NCBI RefSeq assembly: GCF_014647515.1
Contig: NZ_BMPI01000068.1
Span: 1 to 63,128, forward strand
Length of the DNA: 63,128 bases
Reading direction: 5' to 3'
DNA from: Dactylosporangium sucinum
GTDB taxonomy: Bacteria; Actinomycetota; Actinomycetes; Mycobacteriales; Micromonosporaceae
Shown here: positions 17,931 through 25,592 of the stretch, one piece after another
Numbering within the stretch: the first letter of the stretch is position 1
How the letters are laid out: every line of letters begins with the position of its first letter
Made by a program: the position numbers and the translations under genes
The notes under the pieces: model-generated
What the model saw: the letters and a program-made list of their open reading frames with translations, nothing else
Told to the model about the DNA's origin: nothing
Databases searched by the model: none

Positions 17931-19174
17931 CACTCCACCGTCCCGTCGGCGCCGTCGGAGCCGTGCAGCCGGGCGACGACGAGGTTCGCCTGTTCGCCGC
18001 CGAACCCGTCGAGGTCGAACGGCGCGGCGAGCACCAGCGCCGCCGCGCCCTGCGCCCAGCTGCTGTCGTCCCAGTTGTGCACCACCACGTCGATCCCGTC
18101 GCCGCCGCGGACCTGGCGGCGGGCGAACTCGGCGCGGAACGTCGCGTCCCAGTGGATCCAGTGCGCGACCCCCTCGCCGGCGAGGACGATCCGCACCGGG
18201 TCGAGCATGTTCGCGGCGCCGGCGACCGCCCGGCCGAGCAGCCGCCCGGCGTCGGCGAAGATCTCGACGGCGTGCCCGTCACCGCGATCGGCGGCCGCGA
18301 CGAGCGCGGCGAACCCCTGGCGCGGGCCGATCACGCCACCAGCGCGGGCGATGCGCTCCAGCGCCGGCTCGCCGAGCGACGCCTCCAGGCAGCCGTGCCG
18401 GCCGCACTGGCACGGCGGCCCCTGGTCGTCCATCGGCACGTGCCCGAACTCGCCGGCGCCGCCCTTGCCGCCCCGGTACACCGAGCGGTCGGCGACGATG
18501 CTCAGGCCGATGCCGCGGCCGATGGTCAGCACGAGGAAGTCGTCCGCCTCGCGGCCGTGGCCGTAGAGCACCTCGGCGACGGCGAGGGCGTTGACGTCGT
18601 TCTCCACCACGACCGGCAGCCCGAGCGCACCGCGCAGGTGCCGGCCGACCGGCAGCCGGCGCCACTGCAGCACGTCGGCGTCGACGATGCCCTTGTCGGG
18701 CCGCGGCACGACGCCCGGCACCGCCACGCCGACGCCGAGGAGCTTGGGCAGCCCGGGGTCGAGGTGCGTGTGGGGCGCCAACTCGGCGGCGAGCCTGGCG
18801 AGTGCGTCGGGGGCCATCGCGTCGAACGCCAGGGTGGTGCTGCTGAGCATCTGCCCGTCGAGCCGGACGTTGACGATCACGAGGTGGTCGGCCGCGACCT
18901 TGACCCCGAGCGCCCGGCCGGCCTCGCCCACGAGGCCGATGAGCGACCCGGGCCGCCCACCGCTGGACGGCGCCTGCGCGACCTCCTCGACCATCCGCTG
19001 CTCGAGCAGCCGGCGCATGATCTGTGACACAGCGGCGGGGCTGAGCCCGAGCTCACGCGCGATGTCCGCGCGGGACATCGGCCCGCGGCTCCCGAGGAGC
19101 GCGAGCACCGCCGACCGGGAGAGATCTCGCCCGGCCCCATGCTTCGCTAACGGCACTTCGTCCACCCACTTCAT
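17930..19174 (-). CDS. ROK-family transcriptional regulator of the sugar operon
   Basis: 414 residues from ATG 19174. An N-terminal winged helix (AVLALLGSRGPMSRADIARELGLSPAAVSQIMRRLLEQ, then GGRPGSLIGL) is followed by the ROK sugar-kinase fold: VGVAVPGVVPRPDKGIVDAD, ENDVNALAVAEVLYG, LTIGRGIGLSIVADRSVYRGGKGGAGEFGHVPM. The Zn-binding CQCGRHGCLEA cluster is complete, and EASLGEPALERIA is the ROK signature region. Members bind a sugar and release DNA. It is the first gene of the operon it most likely controls (transporter, GH15, GH31), giving autoregulation. Confidence 0.92.
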   Translation of the reverse strand: MKWVDEVPLAKHGAGRDLSRSAVLALLGSRGPMSRADIARELGLSPAAVSQIMRRLLEQRMVEEVAQAPSSGGRPGSLIGLVGEAGRALGVKVAADHLVIVNVRLDGQMLSSTTLAFDAMAPDALARLAAELAPHTHLDPGLPKLLGVGVAVPGVVPRPDKGIVDADVLQWRRLPVGRHLRGALGLPVVVENDVNALAVAEVLYGHGREADDFLVLTIGRGIGLSIVADRSVYRGGKGGAGEFGHVPMDDQGPPCQCGRHGCLEASLGEPALERIARAGGVIGPRQGFAALVAAADRGDGHAVEIFADAGRLLGRAVAGAANMLDPVRIVLAGEGVAHWIHWDATFRAEFARRQVRGGDGIDVVVHNWDDSSWAQGAAALVLAAPFDLDGFGGEQANLVVARLHGSDGADGTVE

Positions 19175-19200
19175 TAAGTTGCGATACAAAGTCGCACGTG
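19163..19200 (-). promoter_or_regulatory. Candidate ROK operator/promoter at the operon start
   Basis: On the minus strand the ROK start codon sits inside ACTTAATGAAGT, an imperfect inverted repeat (ACTT-N4-AAGT), preceded by GACTTTGTATCGCA, which adds another ACTT half-site. No Shine-Dalgarno is visible before the ATG, so the mRNA may be leaderless and the operator would overlap the transcription start. Assigned by position only. Confidence 0.4.
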
Positions 19201-19364
19201 GGTCCGCCAAGGTCAAGGACACAGTTCGGTAACCGCCCGGAAGTGCCGTGGCCACGGGCCGGCGCCACGGGTCGCGGGATCCCGAGGACGCTCACAGGTG
19301 GGAGCGGGTGCACTGCCGCCTCCCCGGGAGGCGGCCGTGCCCACGCCTGCCGGGCCCGAGGGGT

Positions 19365-19559
19365 TCAGAAGGTGTACGGCGTGTCGTAGGCCGGCAGCAG
19401 CACCGTCGAGCGCGGCGACGCCGAGCGGATCGCGGCGAGCATCGTTTCGAGCCGGGGCTTGTCGGCCGGCGCGACCGGTGGCGGGTTGCGCAGCGCCGTC
19501 TCGAAGTTGTCCCAGTGGACCGGCACCACGACCTTCGGCCGGCCCGGCCCCGCCACCGA
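19365..19559 (-). pseudogene. C-terminal remnant of an MBL-fold metallohydrolase
   Basis: The last 65 codons of a minus-strand frame read GRPKVVVPVHWDNFETAL, APADKPRLETMLAAIRSAS and a terminal PAYDTPYTF, which looks like the end of the UlaG/ascorbate-lactonase-like MBL-fold family. Upstream of about 19555 the similarity stops abruptly, with no metal-binding HxHxDH region, so only the C-terminus remains. Immediately beyond, on the opposite strand up to 19612, a short frame ends GTRDPWSVVYDEP, which looks like the tail of another decayed gene. The area appears to be a deletion scar. Confidence 0.55.
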
Positions 19560-19630
19560 GCCGCATCCTCGGCACCCGCGACCCCTGGTCCGTCGTGTAC
19601 GACGAACCGTGACGCGCACCACGTCGTCCG

Positions 19631-20068
19631 TCAGGGCCGGCTGTCCCGCGCTCCCTGCGCCGCCGAGCGGAATCCGAGGTTCTCCGTGACGATGGCGCGT
19701 CGCAGTACCCGGCCGAACAGGAGCCCGAACAGGCCCGCACCACGGCCGTGGATCTCCAGGCCCAGGGTGTTGCGGCACCTGTCGTCCCCGGTGGGCTCGA
19801 CGAGGTGGGATCCGGTCATGGTCAGTCCCATGCGCCGGGTCTGCCATGCGAACTCCCGGCCCTCCACCAGGCGGGTGACGGTCCATACCGCCGCCGACTG
19901 CGCCGGCTGCTTGATCCTGGCCCGGCTGCCGAGCCGCAACGGCCCGTCGTCGAGCCGGACCACGGAGGTCATGGTGGGCGTCGCGTCGGGCCAGCGCTCG
20001 ACGTCGACGGTGAGTGCCCAGACGACGCCGGCCGGCGCGTCGATGGTGATGGTGTTCTCCCATTGCAT
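19631..20068 (-). CDS. SRPBCC family polyketide-cyclase-like protein
   Basis: 145 residues. WENTITIDAPAGVVWALTVDVERWPDATPTMTS is the usual beginning of the polyketide cyclase/dehydrase branch of the Bet v1 fold. A basic tail (GRVLRRAIVTENLGFRSAAQ) closes with the long C-terminal helix. The ligand is unknown. It is divergent from a TetR gene across an 18-bp palindrome and is therefore the probable target of that repressor. Confidence 0.85.
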   Translation of the reverse strand: MQWENTITIDAPAGVVWALTVDVERWPDATPTMTSVVRLDDGPLRLGSRARIKQPAQSAAVWTVTRLVEGREFAWQTRRMGLTMTGSHLVEPTGDDRCRNTLGLEIHGRGAGLFGLLFGRVLRRAIVTENLGFRSAAQGARDSRP

Positions 20069-20075
20069 GAGCGCA

Positions 20076-20093
20076 ATGTACCATCTGGTACAT
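20076..20093. promoter_or_regulatory. 18-bp perfect inverted repeat, TetR operator candidate
   Basis: ATGTACCA-TC-TGGTACAT is a perfect inverted repeat in the 23-bp space between the divergent SRPBCC and TetR genes. It overlaps the TetR start codon (20092-20094) and begins 8 bp from the SRPBCC start. One dimer bound here would block both genes. The tiny gap implies leaderless or nearly leaderless mRNAs in both directions. Confidence 0.8.
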
Positions 20094-20712
20094 GGAAGAC
20101 AACCGCAGCTACCGGGCCATGCTGGACCGGGTGCTCGCCTACGCCGCCACGGAAGGGCTGACCGGCAGGAGCCTGCGCGAGATCGCCGCCGGGCTGGGCA
20201 CCAGCCACCGGATGCTGATCTACCACTTCGGGTCGCGTGACGGCGTCCTCGCGGCGGTCGTGAACCAGATCGAACAGCAGCAGCGCGACCTGCTCGCCTC
20301 GCTCACCGCACAGGTCCGGGCGGCCGGCACCGGACCCGGTGGCGTCACGGGCGCCGACCTGATGCTCACGTTGTGGGCACAGGTCGCCGACCCACGGCTA
20401 CGGCCGCACGTGCGACTGTTCTACGAGGTCGTCGGGGTGGCCGTGCACGGCGCCCCGGGCACCGAGCGCTTCTTCGACGGCCTGACGGAGCCGTGGCTGC
20501 GCCAGGCCGAGGCCACGGCCGGCGACCTGAGCCTGGACGTCGACCGGGCCGCACTCCGGCTCGCCGTGGCGGTCAGCCGGGGCCTGCTGCTGGAGCTGGT
20601 GGCCGGCGCGGACCCCGACGAGGTGGACGCCTCGTACCGGCTGTTCGTCGAGATGTGGCAGCAGACCGGCGACCGGCGCCGTCGCGGGCCGCATGCGTAC
20701 GTGGATCAGTGA
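20092..20712 (+). CDS. TetR-family repressor
   Basis: 206 residues. The N-terminal HTH is VLAYAATEGLTGRSLREIAAGLGTSHRMLIYHFGSRDGVLAAVV, a standard TetR_N domain. The rest is an all-helical ligand-binding domain (RLFYEVVGVAVHGAPGTERFFDGL) of a subclass common in actinobacteria. Its start codon lies within the palindrome shared with the SRPBCC gene, consistent with autorepression. It ends 1 bp from the convergent VOC gene. Confidence 0.9.
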   Translation: MEDNRSYRAMLDRVLAYAATEGLTGRSLREIAAGLGTSHRMLIYHFGSRDGVLAAVVNQIEQQQRDLLASLTAQVRAAGTGPGGVTGADLMLTLWAQVADPRLRPHVRLFYEVVGVAVHGAPGTERFFDGLTEPWLRQAEATAGDLSLDVDRAALRLAVAVSRGLLLELVAGADPDEVDASYRLFVEMWQQTGDRRRRGPHAYVDQ

Positions 20713-20713
20713 G

Positions 20714-21100
20714 TCACCTTCGGTCACGCCGCAGCGGGTGGTCGGCCGGGACCTCGACGAGCACGATACGCACGCCGTCCGGGTCCTCGATCCACATCTC
20801 GACCAGCCCCCACGGCTCCGGCCGGGGCTCGCGCGTGACCGTCACGCCCGCCGCCACAAGACGTTCGTGCTCGGCCCGGACATCGCGGACCTGCAGCCAG
20901 ATCCGAAGCGGCCCTGCCGCCTCGTCGTGGGATGTGCCGGACACCTCGAGCAGCCCCTGGCCGAGGAAGAAGACCAGCCCCGGATCCTCGGGCGGCCCGA
21001 ACTCGCGGTAGACCGCGAGTCCAAGGATGTCCCGGTAGAAACGACGGCTGCGTCGCGGGTCGGACGGGCGTAGCAGGATCCGGCTGCTGAGGACCTCCAT
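20714..21100 (-). CDS. VOC superfamily (glyoxalase-like) protein
   Basis: 128 residues in one beta-alpha-beta-beta-beta module pair. SSRILLRPSDPRRSRRFYRDILGLAVYREFG is the usual first half, and LRIWLQVRDVRAEHERLVAAGV plus MWIEDPDGVRIVLVEVP the second, with Glu in the final strand as a possible metal ligand. Such proteins are often resistance or isomerase enzymes. The function here cannot be decided. Confidence 0.87.
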   Translation of the reverse strand: MEVLSSRILLRPSDPRRSRRFYRDILGLAVYREFGPPEDPGLVFFLGQGLLEVSGTSHDEAAGPLRIWLQVRDVRAEHERLVAAGVTVTREPRPEPWGLVEMWIEDPDGVRIVLVEVPADHPLRRDRR

Positions 21101-21166
21101 GGCTCGATCATGCCGTGCCCGGGCCGCCCAGCACCGCTACTTGCTGCGCTGGTGCTGAGCGGACCG

Positions 21167-22276
21167 TCAGGGCGTCCAGACCACGTTCGGGTTGACGTGG
21201 CCGGTCCAGTCGAAGATGGCCATGTTGTCCCACTGGTTGCCGGTGCCGTTGATGTTCGCCGGGTCCCAGCCGTTGCCCGGGACCGCGTACCAGGTGGGCT
21301 CCCAGTAGAAGACCCCGGCCGCGCCGGCGTTACGGGCCGTGTTCTGCACGTGCGTGAAGTTGGTCGCCTGGCCGGCCCACGTCGCGGGGTAGCCGGAGCA
21401 CGGTGCGGAGCCGTTGACCGAGTTGGCCTCCCCGTCGGCGTTCGCCGCGGTGAACGGGTAGGCGGTCTCGGCCAGGACGACGGGTTTGCCGTAGCGGGAC
21501 TTCACGTCGCTGATCACGAAGTACAGGTTGGCCAGGTCGCCGTGCCACATGCAGTAGTAGGACAGGCCGGTGATGTCCCACGTGACGCCCTTGGCGGTGA
21601 TGCCGTCGTAGAACCAGCGGGCGTGGGCGTCGCTGTCGGCGTTGGCGGTGTGGATGATGACCTTCGTGCCGCTGTTGCAGGCCTTGGTGGCGTTGTACCC
21701 GGCCTTGAGCAGCAGGCTCAGGTTGGTGAAGTCGTTGTTGACGACCTTGCCCTCGTTCCACAGCATGCCGACGTTGATCTCGTTGCCGATCTGCACGCTG
21801 TCGGGGGTGGTTCCCTGCGCCTTGAGCGCGGTGCAGACCTGGTACGTGTAGTTGTAGACGTCGCTCTGCAGCGTGCCGATGGGGTGACCGGCCCAGGCAG
21901 CCGGCTTGTACTGCTTGCCCGGGTCGGCCCACGTGTCGGAGTAGTGGAAGTCGATCATCAGCGCGAGACCCTTGGCCTTGACCGCCTTCGCGTCGAGCAG
22001 GACCTTCGACAGGTTGTTGTAGCCGCTGGCCGGGCTGTTCCAGATCCGCAGCCGGGCATAGTTGACGCCGGCGGACTTGAGCACGTCGAGCGGGTCGGCG
22101 GCGGCGCCGGCCGCGTTGTAGTAGCGGGCGCCCAGGTCGAGGCTGCGCCGCAGCGACGACACGTCGGCACCGCGCATCGTCAGCGTCGCGGCGGCGGCCG
22201 GCGCGCTGGGAACGACGGCGGCGAACGTGCCGAGCAGGACCGCGCCGACGAGGGCGGCCAGGGGTGTTCGTGACAT
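21167..22276 (-). CDS. Secreted GH53 endo-beta-1,4-galactanase
   Basis: 369 residues from ATG 22276, with AGGGAG six bases upstream. A Sec signal peptide (LAALVGAVLLGTFAAVVPSAPAAAA) is followed by a single GH53 TIM barrel: MRGADVSSLRRSLDLGARYY, GVNYARLRIWN, LALMIDFHYSDTWADPGKQ. The acid/base is Glu166 in SVQIGNEINVGMLW and the nucleophile Glu270 in PVVLAETAYPF. It cuts arabinogalactan side chains of pectin outside the cell. There is no binding domain and no local transporter. CebR-like boxes flank its promoter region. Confidence 0.93.
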   Translation of the reverse strand: MSRTPLAALVGAVLLGTFAAVVPSAPAAAATLTMRGADVSSLRRSLDLGARYYNAAGAAADPLDVLKSAGVNYARLRIWNSPASGYNNLSKVLLDAKAVKAKGLALMIDFHYSDTWADPGKQYKPAAWAGHPIGTLQSDVYNYTYQVCTALKAQGTTPDSVQIGNEINVGMLWNEGKVVNNDFTNLSLLLKAGYNATKACNSGTKVIIHTANADSDAHARWFYDGITAKGVTWDITGLSYYCMWHGDLANLYFVISDVKSRYGKPVVLAETAYPFTAANADGEANSVNGSAPCSGYPATWAGQATNFTHVQNTARNAGAAGVFYWEPTWYAVPGNGWDPANINGTGNQWDNMAIFDWTGHVNPNVVWTP

Positions 22277-22305
22277 GAGGTCTCCCTGGGGTGTTGGCGG
22301 TTCCC

Positions 22306-22319
22306 CGTGAGCGCTCCCA
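22306..22319. promoter_or_regulatory. CebR/LacI-type operator 1 upstream of GH53
   Basis: CGTGAGCGCTCCCA matches the Streptomyces CebR box TGGGAGCGCTCCCA at 11 of 14 positions, with the GAGCGCTC core intact. It lies about 30 bp upstream of the GH53 start. No LacI-family gene is in the window, so the regulator would act in trans. Confidence 0.6.
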
Positions 22320-22372
22320 GTCTCGGACTCCACATAGATGCGAGTCAACCCGGAACTTTCCCGCGGTGAATC

Positions 22373-22386
22373 CGGGAGCGCTCACA
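22373..22386. promoter_or_regulatory. CebR/LacI-type operator 2
   Basis: CGGGAGCGCTCACA is the second GAGCGCTC-core box, 67 bp from the first and just before the end of the MFS gene. Two boxes 67 bp apart, flanking the presumed GH53 promoter, would suit cooperative or looped repression by a LacI-family tetramer. Confidence 0.55.
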
Positions 22387-22391
22387 GAACG

Positions 22392-23711
22392 TCAGGTGCG
22401 CCCCGGCCGGCAGAGCGGCCGGGCCGCGGCCGGCGCCGGCGGGGTCGGCGACGGCGGTGACAGCCGCCTCGACCGGCGACGGGACCGGAGCTGGATCAGC
22501 ACGATCGCTCCCGCGGCGGCGGCCGGGACGAGGCCGCAGACGGCCATCCCGAAGCGCGCGCCGACGTGGTTGGTGAGCATCCCGATGACGGGTGCGCCGA
22601 TCGGGGTCCCGCCGGTGAACACCAGCATGTAGAGGCCCATCACGCGGCCGCGCATCTCCGGGTCGACCCACAGCTGGACCGACGAGTTCGCCAGCGCCTG
22701 GAACGCCAGGTTGACGAACCCCATCGCGGCCAGCAGCGGCAGGAACGTCGGCAGGTTCGGCGCGGCGGCAGCGAGTGCCTGCAGCGCACCGAACAGCCCG
22801 CCGTACAGGACGATGGGCCGCAGCCGGGTGGACGTCCCCGATCCGGCGGCAAGCGCGCCCATCGCGGAGCCGACGGCCAGCACGACGTTGAACAGTCCGT
22901 ACATGCCGGCGGTCCCGTGGAACGTCTGGGTGGCGATGGCCGTCAGCACGATCGGGAAGTTCAGGCCGAACATGCCGATGACGCCGACGAGAACGACCGT
23001 CCAGAACACGTGCGGGCGTTGTCGCACGTACCTTCCGGCCGTTCGGAACGCTCGAGGCTCGCGGCTCGCCGGCGGCGCGGGCGTCAGGTCACCCGGTCGC
23101 AAGCGCAGCAGCGCCACCGTGGGGCCGAGGTAGCACAGGGCGTTGCATGCGAAGACCCATCCGGTGCCGGCGGTGCCGATGAGTACGGTGGCGATCGCCG
23201 GGCCGATGAGCCGGGTGGCCTGGAAGGCCGTCGCGCTGAGCGAGACCGCTTGGCGCAGATGGCTGACCGGCACGACCTCGGTCGCGAACACCTGGCGGGT
23301 CGGGGCGTCGACGGCGAAGACGAGCCCGGTCAGCAGGGCGATCAGGAACAGGTACTGGATGCGGACCACACCCAGGATGGTGAGGACGGCGAGCGTCCCC
23401 GTCAGGCAGGCGTTCAGCGTCTGGGTGATCAGCAGGATCCGGCGTTTCGGGTAGCGGTCGGCGAGCTGGCCACCGTGGACGCCCAGGAAGAGGATGGGTA
23501 GGAACTGCAGGGCCATGGTGATGCCGACGGCCGTCGGGCTGTCCGTGAGCTGCAGCGCGAGCCAGTCCTGCGCGATGCTGCCCATCCAGGCGCCGGTGCC
23601 GGCGAGGCTCTGTCCGATCAGGTAGATGCGATAGCCGCGGTACCTCAGTGCGGCGAACGGGTTGTCGGCGGTGGTCGAGGTCGAACTTCGGACGGCTGAG
23701 GCCGTACTCAC
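22392..23711 (-). CDS. MFS exporter (enterobactin-exporter-like branch)
   Basis: 439 residues, twelve predicted helices. NPFAALRYRGYRIYLIGQSLAGTGAWMGSIAQDWLALQLT is the characteristic N-terminus of the MFS_3/EntS-like exporters, and GGQLADRYPKRRILLITQ is the loop 2-3 motif. The C-terminal tail is basic and proline-rich (RSRRRSRRLSPPSP). It is divergent from a LysR gene, which probably controls it. The substrate is unknown. Confidence 0.9.
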   Translation of the reverse strand: MSTASAVRSSTSTTADNPFAALRYRGYRIYLIGQSLAGTGAWMGSIAQDWLALQLTDSPTAVGITMALQFLPILFLGVHGGQLADRYPKRRILLITQTLNACLTGTLAVLTILGVVRIQYLFLIALLTGLVFAVDAPTRQVFATEVVPVSHLRQAVSLSATAFQATRLIGPAIATVLIGTAGTGWVFACNALCYLGPTVALLRLRPGDLTPAPPASREPRAFRTAGRYVRQRPHVFWTVVLVGVIGMFGLNFPIVLTAIATQTFHGTAGMYGLFNVVLAVGSAMGALAAGSGTSTRLRPIVLYGGLFGALQALAAAAPNLPTFLPLLAAMGFVNLAFQALANSSVQLWVDPEMRGRVMGLYMLVFTGGTPIGAPVIGMLTNHVGARFGMAVCGLVPAAAAGAIVLIQLRSRRRSRRLSPPSPTPPAPAAARPLCRPGRT

Positions 23712-23778
23712 AAGAAATCCTCTCGCGCGCTACGTGCTGATTCATCCTTCCTGGAAAGGCGACGCATATTGAAGACCG

Positions 23779-23809
23779 ATAACCCGTCACACAGTTATAG
23801 GGTTTCGTT
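23779..23809. promoter_or_regulatory. Candidate LysR binding region between MFS and LysR genes
   Basis: The 98-bp divergent space is AT-rich for this genome and contains AACCC (23781-23785) and GGGTT (23800-23804), an inverted repeat separated by 14 bp just upstream of the LysR start. LysR proteins bind dyads of about this size. Assigned by position. Confidence 0.4.
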
Positions 23810-24688
23810 ATGACCGTGCCGTATGACCCCGAATTACTCGCCACCCTGCTGGCGGTGGAGCAGACCGGCAGCTTCACGCAGGCCGCGGCTCGGCTGCGGA
23901 TCCGTCAGCCGACGGTCAGCCAGCACATCCGCCGGCTGGAGCAACAGGTTGGGCGGACGCTCGTGCACCGCACGACGCACTCGCTGTCCCTCACGCCCGA
24001 CGGCGAGGCCATGATCGGCTTCGCGCGCACGATTCTGGCCGCGCACGAGCAGGCCGCAGCGTATTTCAGTGGCTCACAGCCGCGCGGCCGGCTCCGGATC
24101 GGGATGTCCGACGATCTCGCACTCACTCGGCTGCCGCAGATTCTCCGGGAGTTCCGCCGCGACTATCCGATGGTCGACTTCTACCTCACCGTCGAGCAGA
24201 GCAGGGTGTTGCACGAGTGGATGGCCAACGACAAGCTCGACGTGCTCGTCGGCAAGCGGACGCCCGGCGACGAGCGTGGCCGGCTCGTCAAACGCGACCG
24301 GCTCGTCTGGGTCGGCACACCCGCCACGAAGATCGACCTGACGAAGCCGGTGCCGCTGGTCGTCTACGCCGCCCCCAGCCTGTCACGCTCCGAGATGCGC
24401 AAGGCGCTGAACCGGGCGCAGATCCCGTACCGCAGCGCGTGCGTCTGCCGCGGGGTGAACGGCCTGATCGCGGGGGTCGCGGCCGGCATCGGCATATCCG
24501 TCATGGCCGCCAGCCTGGTGCCCGCCCAGCTCACCACGTTGGGCCCCGCGTATCGCCTCCCCGAACTCGGACATATCGACCTGGTGCTCCTGGTCAACCC
24601 GCGGGCCGAGGAACGTCCCGCCACCAAGGCGCTGATCGCGGCCGTGCTGGCCAGCGGGTCGCGGTCACTGAGCGCATCGACCACGTGA
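23810..24688 (+). CDS. LysR-family transcriptional regulator
   Basis: 292 residues. The N-terminal HTH LLAVEQTGSFTQAAARLRIRQPTVSQHIRRLEQQVGRTLV is a textbook LysR motif. The effector domain (RGRLRIGMSDDLALTRLPQILREFRRDYPMV to the C-terminus) is of the PBP2 type. It is divergent from the MFS exporter and is likely its activator or repressor. Confidence 0.92.
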   Translation: MTVPYDPELLATLLAVEQTGSFTQAAARLRIRQPTVSQHIRRLEQQVGRTLVHRTTHSLSLTPDGEAMIGFARTILAAHEQAAAYFSGSQPRGRLRIGMSDDLALTRLPQILREFRRDYPMVDFYLTVEQSRVLHEWMANDKLDVLVGKRTPGDERGRLVKRDRLVWVGTPATKIDLTKPVPLVVYAAPSLSRSEMRKALNRAQIPYRSACVCRGVNGLIAGVAAGIGISVMAASLVPAQLTTLGPAYRLPELGHIDLVLLVNPRAEERPATKALIAAVLASGSRSLSASTT

Positions 24689-24926
24689 CGGAGCGGCAGC
24701 GACGCGTCCGCCGCCAAGCGGGCCACAAGGACTCTCCAAGGCCGACTTGAAGGTGGGGTGGATCGGCGCCCGCCCGCACGCGCGGTCCCGGGTCGTTGAG
24801 CGGATGCCGACGCTGTGCCGTCGTGCGGAAAGCGTGCGGCCGGTGTGCGGGGCGGTGTTGGTGGGCCGGGCGGCCCGCGGGCCGCAGGCTGGTCATCAGC
24901 TGACCATCCGCTGACAGGAGAACCCC

Positions 24927-25592
24927 ATGAGCGTGCCGACCGCCACCGACCGCAGGCCCAACGTGCAGGAGATGACCGTGATCCACCGGGTCTTCCGCCG
25001 CGAGCTGGTCATGATCCCCCGCCTGGTGCGTGCCGCCGACGGCCGCAACACCGACCGGGTGCGCCTGGTCGGCGAGCACATCGAGTTCCTGCTCGCGTTC
25101 CTGCACGCGCACCACTCGGGGGAGGACGAGTTGCTCTGGCCGCGGCTGCTGGACCGGGCCGCGCCGTCGGCCGGCCTCGTGCACACCATGCAGGAGCAGC
25201 ACGCCCGGGTCGAGCAGTACACCGAGGCGGCGCACGACGCGCTGCGGCAGTGGGTGGGCGCGCCCGCCGCCGCGACCGGGGAGCGGCTGGCCGGGCTCGT
25301 GGACGAGCTGCACGCCGCGCTGGTGACGCACCTCGACCTGGAGGAGCACGAGATCCTGCCGCTCGTCTCGCGGTACGTCACCGTCGAGGAGTGGGCGCTG
25401 CTCGCCGAGCACGGCAAGAACGCCATGCCGCGCAAGCAGCTGCCGCTCGTGTTCGGCGCGATCCTCGAGGACGCCGACCCGGCCGAGCGGGCCGAGCTGC
25501 TCGCCGCGGTCCCCGCACCGATCCGATTCTTCCTGCGTACCGCCGGGGCCCGGCAGTACCGCCGCTACATCACTCGGCTGCGAACCGGCTGA
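24927..25592 (+). CDS. Hemerythrin-like domain protein
   Basis: 221 residues. The four-helix di-iron bundle ligands are visible in order: VIHRVFRRE, HAHHSGEDELLWPRL, EQHARVEQYTEAAH and THLDLEEHEILPLV. It probably binds O2, NO or iron in the cytoplasm. It is cytosolic with no fused domain. Its end overlaps the convergent SARP gene by 23 bp. Confidence 0.9.
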   Translation: MSVPTATDRRPNVQEMTVIHRVFRRELVMIPRLVRAADGRNTDRVRLVGEHIEFLLAFLHAHHSGEDELLWPRLLDRAAPSAGLVHTMQEQHARVEQYTEAAHDALRQWVGAPAAATGERLAGLVDELHAALVTHLDLEEHEILPLVSRYVTVEEWALLAEHGKNAMPRKQLPLVFGAILEDADPAERAELLAAVPAPIRFFLRTAGARQYRRYITRLRTG

